Positions 1-5,036 of a stretch of 5,036 bases of DNA are shown one piece after another. A program made the position numbers and the translations under genes. This DNA comes from Candidatus Rokuibacteriota bacterium. Lineage in GTDB: Bacteria; Methylomirabilota; Methylomirabilia; Rokubacteriales; CSP1-6. The notes below the pieces were generated by a model that made no database searches, was not told the origin of the DNA, and saw only the letters and a program-made list of their open reading frames with translations. The stretch spans positions 1 to 5,036 of the forward strand of contig QHRS01000173.1 of assembly GCA_003221435.1 (NCBI GenBank), given 5' to 3'. Numbering within the stretch: position 1 is the stretch's first letter; each line of letters starts with the position of its first letter.

Positions 1-1332
1 CACCGCGCCCCGCACCTCGAGCGACGCGTCCAGCACCACGCCGAACGCGGGGCGTGGCTCGGGGCTCGCCCGGTTCTCGCGCAGGCGCCGGAAGATGTTC
101 TCGACGTCGATGATCGAGTCGTCGACCACCTCGCCGATCGCGATCGCGAGACCGCCGAGCGTGAGCGTGTTGAGCGTCACGCCCAGGCGGTCGAGGACGA
201 TGACCGCCGTCAGCAGCGAGAGCGGGATCGCCGTCAGCGAGATGAACGCCGTGCGCAGGTTGAAGAGGAAGAGGAACAGCACGACCGCGACGAGCACGCC
301 GCCCAGGAGCAGCGAGAAGTTGACGTTCTCGATCGCGGTCTGGACGAAGCTCGCAGGGCGGAACAGCGCCGGGTGCAGCGTGACGCGCTCGGCCTCGCGC
401 GCCGGCCTCATCTCGTCCAGGGCGCGCTCCGCCGCCTCCGTGACCTCCTCCGTGTTCTCCCCGTACTGGCTCGAGACCACGAGGAGCACGCCGGGACGGC
501 CGTTGATCGCCGCGTCGCCGACCTTCGGCTCCGGCGCCTCGAGCACGTGGGCCACATCCCGCAGCCGGACGGTGCTCGCGCCACGATGCGCGAGCACCAC
601 CTCGCCGAGCGTGTCGGGCGTCAGGACCTGCCCCTCGGTCCGGAGCACGATCCGCTGCGCCGGGGTCTCGACGAAGCCGGCGCCGCGCACCCCCGTCGCG
701 CGGCGGGCAGCCGCGAGCACGTCGTCGATCGCGAGGCCATACCCGATCAGCCGCTCGGGTCTCACCTGGACCTGGATCTGCCGCACCTCGCCTCCGAAGA
801 CCGCCACCTTGGCGACGCCGGGCACCCCGAGCAAACGCGGCCTCACAGTCCAGTCGGCGAACGTCCGGACATCCATGAGCGACCGCGTCTGCGACGTGAG
901 CCCGATGACGAGCACCATGCTGGCCGCCGAGGTGAGCGGCACCATGGTCGGCGAACGAACGCCCTGCGGCATCTGTGCGGCGATCGCCACGAGGCGCTCG
1001 CCGACCATCTGCCGCGCCTGCAGGATGTTGGTCCCTTCCCGAAAAATCGCGGTCACGACGGAAAGCCCCTGGATCGACTCCGACCGGATCGACTCCAGGT
1101 TGCCCGCGCCGTTGACCGCGGCCTCGATCGGCCCGGTCACGAGCGCCTCCACCTCCTCGGGCGAGAGCCCGGGCGCTTCGGTCTGGATGACGACCTGGGG
1201 CGGCGCGAACTCGGGAAAGACGTCGCGCTTGGCGTTTGAGGCGACGTAGAGGCCGTAGCCGGTGACGACGAAGGCGAGCGCGATCACGGTGCCGCGGAAG
1301 CGGAGCGACAGCTCGACGATGGCCTTGAGCAT
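1..1332 (-). CDS. RND efflux pump inner-membrane permease, CusA/CzcA (heavy-metal) type, N-terminal 444 codons
   Basis: This is the proton-driven inner-membrane pump of a tripartite cation efflux system. The reading frame starts at the ATG at 1332 (MLKAIVELSLRFRG) and stays open to the left edge. The 444 codons seen are somewhat under half of the roughly 1,030-1,070 residues usual for the family. Residues about 14-31 form TM1, followed by KRDVFPEFAPPQV (35-47). A periplasmic porter region follows, with the conserved stretch GPIEAAVNG (67-75) and RSESIQGLS (83-91). TM2 is about 340-357, TM3 362-384 and TM4 387-413. TM4 carries GEVVDDSIIDVEN (400-412), the equivalent of the acidic proton-relay motif of CzcA. 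D404 and E411 align with CzcA D408 and E415, but A398 stands where CzcA has D402. The start lies 11 bp after the adaptor stop with no good Shine-Dalgarno, so translational coupling is likely. Assignment to the HME-RND family is secure; the exported ion is not known. Confidence 0.95.
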   Translation of the reverse strand, partial: MLKAIVELSLRFRGTVIALAFVVTGYGLYVASNAKRDVFPEFAPPQVVIQTEAPGLSPEEVEALVTGPIEAAVNGAGNLESIRSESIQGLSVVTAIFREGTNILQARQMVGERLVAIAAQMPQGVRSPTMVPLTSAASMVLVIGLTSQTRSLMDVRTFADWTVRPRLLGVPGVAKVAVFGGEVRQIQVQVRPERLIGYGLAIDDVLAAARRATGVRGAGFVETPAQRIVLRTEGQVLTPDTLGEVVLAHRGASTVRLRDVAHVLEAPEPKVGDAAINGRPGVLLVVSSQYGENTEEVTEAAERALDEMRPAREAERVTLHPALFRPASFVQTAIENVNFSLLLGGVLVAVVLFLFLFNLRTAFISLTAIPLSLLTAVIVLDRLGVTLNTLTLGGLAIAIGEVVDDSIIDVENIFRRLRENRASPEPRPAFGVVLDASLEVRGAV

Positions 1333-1343
1333 CTGTCAGGCGC

Positions 1344-2609
1344 TTACTTGTCGTCTCCTGCGTCGCCGATCGGGATCTGCGACTTGAGCTCTTCGGAGAG
1401 CAACGTCTGCGCGCCATCGACCACGATCCGCTCGCCGACCTTGAAGCCCGACGCCATGAACCAGCCGTCCCCCGCGGGGCTGTCGAGGACGACCTCCCGC
1501 CGCGTGAAGCCCTGTTCCCCTACCTGGACGTACGCCCACGCCTTCCCCTCGGACCGGACGAGCGCCGCCCGCGGAACCACGACGCCCGCCCGAGCCTGCC
1601 CCGCGACAGCCAGGTATGCGGTCACCGAGGCGCCAGGGCGCAGCGGAAACCCGGACTGGGCAACCCGGAAGAGATACGTCTGGCCCCGCGTGGTGGGATC
1701 CACGGTCGGGCCGAGGGCGATCCGCTCACCGCGGAGCGAGTGACCCTCGTGGCCGAAGACGACGATCCGCGCGGTCGCGAGCGGCTCTGCGGTGTTCTGG
1801 CCCGCGGGCAGATGCACGCTCGCCACGAGCCGGTCGAACCGCGCCAGGCGCAGGATCGGCTGCCCGCTCTCGATCGTCTCGCCCGGCTGAGCGAGCAGCT
1901 CGACGACCTCGCCCCCGCGCTCGACAGCGAGCGGTTTCGTCAGGCCCGTGGCCGCCCCGAGCGATGCGTCGATCAGGCGGGCGGTTTCGGTCAGCGCCTT
2001 GAGCCGGGCCTCCTCGCCCTTGACGCGGGCCTCCGCCTCCTGAACGGCGCGGTCGGAGACGATCTTGTCGTCGGCGTTCAAGAGCCTCGCGCGTTCGAGT
2101 GCCGCCCGCGCGACGGCGAGCGACGCGGTGACCGCCTCGATATCGGCGCGGGCAGTGGCCAGGCGTGAGGCCAGGTCGACCCGTTCGGCGGGAGCGAATC
2201 GAGGTTCGATCAGACCCACCTCGGCGCCGTCGCCGAGCGTCGCGCCGAGGCGCGGCCACTCGCGGTCCGGCGCGGGGAGCAGACGGCCCGCTGTCGGCGC
2301 CCGGAGCGTGAACGAGCGGGACGGGTCCTCCTGCAGCGAGCCGAAGACGGCGATCTCGGGTAGGAGCGTCTCCGGCGCGAGCGTCTCGGTCCCGAGCGCG
2401 ATCCGCTTCTGCGTCTCGCCGTCGAGCCTGACGACCGGCTCGCCACCCGCGGCGCGCGAGATCCGTGGCGGCACCTTGACCGCTCGCTCACGCTCACGCT
2501 CCTTCGCCAGCTCCTGCCGGCCACCGATGAAGGCCGACACGAGCAGCGTGCCGACGCCCGCGACGACGGCGCCGGCAACGAGCCATTTGAGCAGCGCGCG
2601 AAACACCAT
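1344..2609 (-). CDS. RND efflux periplasmic adaptor subunit (CusB/CzcB-like membrane fusion protein)
   Basis: This 421-residue protein should link the inner-membrane pump to the outer-membrane channel. A short cytoplasmic start (MVFRALLKWL) leads into one membrane anchor at about 8-28, then a charged linker with an ERERER run (37-42). The first lipoyl half is near 97-135 (FTLRAPTAGRL). An alpha-helical hairpin rich in Ala, Arg and Glu spans about 140-215. The second lipoyl half is near 228-255 (VERGGEVVELLAQPGETIESGQPIL). The beta-barrel covers about 258-335, and the membrane-proximal domain runs from VVVPRAALV (343-351) to GAQTLLSEELKSQIP (399-413). Length and order suit the family. There is no His-rich or Met-rich N-terminal metal-binding segment as in some CzcB or CusB proteins. 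The ATG at 2609 follows the channel gene's stop by 6 bp and has GAGG just upstream. The next gene is the pump, as expected. A non-metal cation substrate cannot be excluded. Confidence 0.94.
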   Translation of the reverse strand: MVFRALLKWLVAGAVVAGVGTLLVSAFIGGRQELAKERERERAVKVPPRISRAAGGEPVVRLDGETQKRIALGTETLAPETLLPEIAVFGSLQEDPSRSFTLRAPTAGRLLPAPDREWPRLGATLGDGAEVGLIEPRFAPAERVDLASRLATARADIEAVTASLAVARAALERARLLNADDKIVSDRAVQEAEARVKGEEARLKALTETARLIDASLGAATGLTKPLAVERGGEVVELLAQPGETIESGQPILRLARFDRLVASVHLPAGQNTAEPLATARIVVFGHEGHSLRGERIALGPTVDPTTRGQTYLFRVAQSGFPLRPGASVTAYLAVAGQARAGVVVPRAALVRSEGKAWAYVQVGEQGFTRREVVLDSPAGDGWFMASGFKVGERIVVDGAQTLLSEELKSQIPIGDAGDDK

Positions 2610-2613
2610 CCCG

Positions 2614-2617
2614 CCTC
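2614..2617 (-). promoter_or_regulatory. Short Shine-Dalgarno site of the adaptor gene, overlapping the channel gene stop
   Basis: The minus strand reads TGAGGCGGGATG. GAGG begins inside the TGA stop of the outer-membrane channel gene and lies 4 nt before the adaptor ATG at 2609. The overlap suggests that ribosomes ending the channel gene restart on the adaptor, keeping the two subunits in balance. The spacing is a little short, so the site may be weak on its own. Confidence 0.5.
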
Positions 2618-4040
2618 ACCGGCCAGCGCGCGGGCCCGCCGGCCCGACGTCGGGAGCGACGGCGTTGCCGCCGAGGGGTCGCTGCACGGCGTCCTCGAGG
2701 GCTCCGAGGGCCCCGCGCGCCTTCCCGAGGGACTCGAGGCGCTCCCGCGCAGCGAGCGCCCGCTGGAGCTGGACGCCCACGAGGGACAAGCGGTCCGCCT
2801 CGCCCAGCGCGAGCGCGCGCACCGTCGCGCGCTCGCGCTCCTCGAGGGCGCGGAGCGCCGCCTCCGCCTCGGTCACCTCCGACAGCACCGCGCGGTACCG
2901 CATGAGGGCCCTGTCGATCTCACCGATCACCCCTGACTGCAGCGCGAGGAAGCGGGCGGAGAGCTCCCGGCGTCGGGCCTCGGCCTCGGCGATGGGCCCT
3001 TCGTTCCGGTTGAAGACCGGGAGCGTGACGGAAAACCCGAGCGAGAACTTGTCTTCACCCTGATCCCATTTGTAGCCGGGCCCGATCTGGACATCAGGAT
3101 ACTGGCGCGCGATTTCGAGCCGGAGGAGCGCTTCAGCGGCGGCGTACTCCGCGAGCGCCCGCCGGACGTCCGTTCGATTCGCGAGACCGGCGCGCTGAAG
3201 CGCCGGGGGCGAGAGCACGTCGTCCCCCGGGGCGCGAGTCAGCTCGGGCCAGGCGAAGCTCGCTCCGTCGAGCGCCGAGACAGGGATGCCGAGCGCGATG
3301 GCCAACGCCGCCAGGCTCTCCACGACCCGGGTTGCCGCCGAGCGGGCCGCGAGCCGAGTCCTGGCCACCTCCGCGCGCGCGGTGTCGACGTCGGGGCGCG
3401 ACACGTCGCCGATGGCCAGCCGCTTTTCCATCACGACCGCGGATTCCGATCTGATTCGCTCCTCGGCGTCGAGCAGCTGCAGCTCCTGCCGCGCGAGGAG
3501 ATGCTCGGCGAGGGCCGCGCGCACGCGGCTCTGCACCCGCCAGGCGACCGCGGCCAAGTCCAGGCGCGCCGCCTCGGTGAGGTGCTCGGCTCGCGCGATG
3601 CGGTAGCCTCGCTTGCCCGCGGTCTCAACCGGAATCTGGAACGAGAACCCAAGGATCCACGGCGAGACGCCCGTGAGGGCGTCGGCGTTGTATTCGGGGG
3701 TGAGCGCGACCCCAGGGTTCGGCCGGCCACCGGCGGTGACGATCCCCGCCGTCGCCACTCCGACGCGCGCCCGCGCCACGTCGAGGTCGGGGTGGTAGTA
3801 GAAGGCGATCAGCGTCAGCTCGACCAGGTCGAGCGTTCCCGGTGGCGGTGTCTCCCGCCGGCCAGGCCGATTCGCCTCGATGAAGGCGCGCAACCCGGGG
3901 TCGGACAGCGCGCGCCCGCGAAATTCGGCCTCGACCTTCGCCGGGTCGAGAGGGCGCGGCTCGAACACCGCGCATCCGGAGAGAAGCCCTGCCAGGAGGA
4001 GCGCTACCCACCCCTTCACGCCGAGCGCGGGGAGCGGCAT
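2616..4040 (-). CDS. TolC-family outer-membrane efflux lipoprotein (CusC/CzcC-like)
   Basis: This 474-residue protein is the predicted outer-membrane channel of the efflux complex. It begins with a lipoprotein signal peptide: a hydrophobic core VALLLAGLL (12-20) ends in the lipobox LSGC, with C23 as the lipidated cysteine. Two outer-membrane efflux (OEP) repeats follow, about 70-255 and 280-455. The first has DLVELTLIAFYYHPDL and GFSFQIPVETAGKRGYRIARAEH (131-153), a pattern typical of CzcC/CusC proteins. The second has the matching beta-strand and turn FSLGFSVTLPVFNRNEGPIAEAEA near 332-355. Long Ala/Arg/Glu helices fill the rest, as expected for the periplasmic tunnel. The tail (about 456-474) is Pro/Gly-rich. 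The ATG at 4040 gives a full signal peptide, but it has no close Shine-Dalgarno; GTG at codon 8 (4019) is a possible alternative start. The gene is 21 bp downstream of the MqnD-like gene and 6 bp upstream of the adaptor. Confidence 0.94.
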   Translation of the reverse strand: MPLPALGVKGWVALLLAGLLSGCAVFEPRPLDPAKVEAEFRGRALSDPGLRAFIEANRPGRRETPPPGTLDLVELTLIAFYYHPDLDVARARVGVATAGIVTAGGRPNPGVALTPEYNADALTGVSPWILGFSFQIPVETAGKRGYRIARAEHLTEAARLDLAAVAWRVQSRVRAALAEHLLARQELQLLDAEERIRSESAVVMEKRLAIGDVSRPDVDTARAEVARTRLAARSAATRVVESLAALAIALGIPVSALDGASFAWPELTRAPGDDVLSPPALQRAGLANRTDVRRALAEYAAAEALLRLEIARQYPDVQIGPGYKWDQGEDKFSLGFSVTLPVFNRNEGPIAEAEARRRELSARFLALQSGVIGEIDRALMRYRAVLSEVTEAEAALRALEERERATVRALALGEADRLSLVGVQLQRALAARERLESLGKARGALGALEDAVQRPLGGNAVAPDVGPAGPRAGR

Positions 4041-4061
4041 CGTCAGCGGATCGGCGCGCCT

Positions 4062-4889
4062 CTACACCGCGTCGATCGGCGGGGCGGCCGTGATCGCCCC
4101 CGCGCGGTGCGCCCGGGTGAAGAGGTGCTCGAGTGCCTGCCGTCCCTCCGGGACGAGGGTCAGCGTGTACTCGTTGACATACATCAGCACGAAGCGACGG
4201 CAGGTCTCCCGGTCGATCCCGCGCCCGTACTCCATCGCGTACTCGAGCGCCTCGTCGACATGGGCATGCGCGTACGTGATCGCGTCCCGCAGGCCCTGTG
4301 AGAGCGCGCGGTGCATCGCCTCGCCCAGGTCGCGCCGCATCACGTTGACGCCGAGAGGCAGCGGAAGGCTCGTCTCGCGCTGCCAGGACTGCCCGAGATC
4401 GAGCACCTTGTGGAGGCCCATCGCCCGGTAGGTGATCTGGCCTTCGTGGATCAGGAGCCCGAGGTCCGCCCGACCCTCGAGCACGGCCTGGGGGATCTTG
4501 TCGAACGGGACGACCGTCGTCGGCGGCGTGCCGCAGTAGAGCCGGAGGAGCAATGCGGCCGTAGTCTGGGCGCCGGGAATCGCCACCACCCGATCACCGA
4601 TCTCGCACGGGTCGATCGCGTCGCGGGCGACCAGGATCGGGCCATAACCCTTGCCCATCGACGCCCCCGGATCCATCAGCCGGTAGCGATCCGCGATGAG
4701 GGCATAGGTTGCGGCGGAGACCGCCGTCACCTCGAGCTCGGCCGTCCGGGCGCGCCGGTTCAGCGACTCGATGTCCTCGAGCACGTGCGTGATCTCGACG
4801 CCGGGCACCCGCACCTTGCCCGCCGTCAGCGCGTAGAACATGGACGCGTCGTCGGGGTCGGGGCTGTGACCGATTCGAATCAACCGCAT
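4062..4889 (-). CDS. mqnD: MqnD-family protein, probable 1,4-dihydroxy-6-naphthoate synthase or related periplasmic-binding-fold paralogue
   Basis: The 275-residue product matches the MqnA/MqnD family, whose fold resembles ABC-transporter solute-binding proteins. MqnD converts cyclic dehypoxanthinyl futalosine to 1,4-dihydroxy-6-naphthoate in the futalosine route to menaquinone, and acts in the cytoplasm. Support comes from the N-terminal motif IGHSPDPDDASMFYAL (6-21), VLEDIESLNRRA (36-47), MGKGYGPILVARD (78-90), IPGAQTTAALLL (104-115) and GLLIHEGQITYRAMGL (144-159). H148 falls where the proposed catalytic histidine lies in Thermus MqnD (from memory, His145). C-terminal helices follow, including YVNEYTLTLVPEGRQAL (237-253). 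Length is normal for MqnD and there is no signal peptide, which argues against a secreted binding protein. The common motif SPCPND reads SPDPDD here, so a paralogue with another substrate is possible. The ATG at 4889 is supported by GAGGAG five bases upstream and by the family's usual N-terminus. It is the first gene of the apparent operon. Confidence 0.82.
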   Translation of the reverse strand: MRLIRIGHSPDPDDASMFYALTAGKVRVPGVEITHVLEDIESLNRRARTAELEVTAVSAATYALIADRYRLMDPGASMGKGYGPILVARDAIDPCEIGDRVVAIPGAQTTAALLLRLYCGTPPTTVVPFDKIPQAVLEGRADLGLLIHEGQITYRAMGLHKVLDLGQSWQRETSLPLPLGVNVMRRDLGEAMHRALSQGLRDAITYAHAHVDEALEYAMEYGRGIDRETCRRFVLMYVNEYTLTLVPEGRQALEHLFTRAHRAGAITAAPPIDAV

Positions 4890-4894
4890 GAACG

Positions 4895-4900
4895 CTCCTC
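4895..4900 (-). promoter_or_regulatory. Shine-Dalgarno site of the mqnD-like gene
   Basis: On the minus strand this reads GAGGAG, followed by the 5-nt spacer CGTTC and then the ATG at 4889. It is the strongest ribosome binding site in the window and fixes the start of the MqnD-like gene. Confidence 0.75.
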
Positions 4901-4927
4901 GTGGACACAGACACGGCCGCGCGGGCG

Positions 4928-4941
4928 CCGGAGCGCTCCGG
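4928..4941. repeat. 14-bp perfect palindrome in the leader of the mqnD-like gene
   Basis: CCGGAGCGCTCCGG is its own reverse complement and lies about 40 bp upstream of the ATG at 4889, next to a second short palindrome GGCCGGCC (4941-4948). It could be an operator for a dimeric repressor. In RNA it could form a small hairpin (5-bp stem, 4-nt loop) in the leader. In DNA this rich in G and C such palindromes also arise by chance, and no regulator gene is visible. The rest of the non-coding stretch 4890-5036 shows no convincing minus-strand promoter. Confidence 0.4.
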
Positions 4942-4990
4942 GCCGGCCGGGCTGTCCGAGAAGGCTATCACGTTTCCCAGCAGTGTGGCG

Positions 4991-5019
4991 TTGTGCGAGG
5001 CGCCCCGAGCAGCTAGGAT
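4991..5019 (+). promoter_or_regulatory. Weak sigma-70-like promoter facing right, at the window edge
   Basis: TTGTGC (4991-4996) and TAGGAT (5014-5019) are separated by 17 bp, matching 3 of 6 and 4 of 6 consensus bases. An ATG at 5018-5020 overlaps the -10 element and opens a frame reading MPTQTE to the edge. The promoter and that ATG cannot both be used in the ordinary way, because the start would lie upstream of transcription. One of them is probably chance, or a divergent gene starts further right. Confidence 0.15.
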
Positions 5020-5036
5020 GCCGACTCAGACCGAGC

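Larger units (their letters stand above)
1..4889 (-). other. Predicted four-gene operon: mqnD-like, then channel, adaptor and pump
   Basis: All four genes share the strand, with gaps of 21, 6 and 11 bp and no terminator-like hairpin followed by T-rich sequence between them. Only the first gene has a good ribosome binding site, which fits coupled translation downstream. The channel-adaptor-pump order is the classical czcCBA/cusCBA order and supports one complex. Inclusion of the mqnD-like gene is less certain: a promoter for the efflux genes could lie inside its 3' end. The operon continues past the left edge. Confidence 0.65.

Noticed and set aside
95..1249. Long plus-strand open frame of 384 codons opposite the permease
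   Set aside because: Its product is Ser/Thr/Arg-rich low-complexity sequence with no family resemblance. The minus strand here encodes an unmistakable RND permease. Long antisense open frames are expected at this GC content.
2478..2502. Short 6-bp repeat (gctcac-like) in the adaptor gene
   Set aside because: It encodes the Glu-Arg linker ERERER after the membrane anchor and is explained by the protein sequence, not by a separate DNA element.
2065..3063. Plus-strand open frame of 332 codons spanning the adaptor/channel junction
   Set aside because: It crosses two well-supported minus-strand genes and is dominated by Ser, Arg and Ala, typical of a GC-rich shadow frame.
3501..4301. Plus-strand open frame of 266 codons across the channel and MqnD-like genes
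   Set aside because: It spans the junction of two real genes on the other strand, with Arg/Asp/Gly-rich content and no recognisable domain.
4594..4971. Minus-strand frame of 125 codons starting upstream of the MqnD-like gene
   Set aside because: It overlaps the MqnD-like gene in another frame, and its composition (Arg, Ala, Gly, Pro) is that of a shadow. No homology is recognised.
5018..5036. Possible start of a rightward gene (MPTQTE)
   Set aside because: Only six codons are visible and no properly spaced Shine-Dalgarno precedes the ATG, so it is not called as a gene.

Overview
The window is a compact, very GC-rich stretch (about 70% by eye) from a Gram-negative-type bacterium. An outer-membrane lipoprotein of the TolC family together with an RND pump implies two membranes, and a futalosine-pathway menaquinone enzyme fits many deeply branching or soil phyla. 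A lineage such as Methylomirabilota/Rokubacteria, Acidobacteriota or Myxococcota would be compatible, but that is a guess from composition and gene content. Nothing in the sequence fixes the taxon.

All four recognisable genes lie on the minus strand and read right to left. First is an MqnD-family protein (4062-4889) with a clear ribosome binding site. After 21 bp comes an outer-membrane efflux lipoprotein (2616-4040), after 6 bp an RND periplasmic adaptor (1344-2609), and after 11 bp an RND inner-membrane permease (1-1332) whose C-terminal part lies beyond the left edge. The tight spacing and common strand suggest one transcription unit. The last three are ordered as in czcCBA/cusCBA: outer-membrane channel, adaptor, pump. 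They should form one tripartite complex that exports a cation, probably a heavy metal, from periplasm or cytoplasm to the outside using the proton gradient. The exported ion cannot be read from the window, because the part of the permease holding the Cus-type methionine ligands is missing and the adaptor has no His- or Met-rich metal-binding extension.

The right end (4890-5036) is a 147-bp non-coding leader. It contains a 14-bp perfect palindrome close to the mqnD-like start and, at the very edge, a weak plus-strand promoter-like sequence and ATG that could mark a divergent gene. No tRNA, rRNA, CRISPR, insertion sequence or terminator hairpin was seen.

No clearly new system is evident. The points most worth a second look are the altered proton-relay motif in transmembrane helix 4 of the pump, the variant SPDPDD motif in the MqnD-like protein, and the joining of a menaquinone-type gene to a metal-efflux operon.
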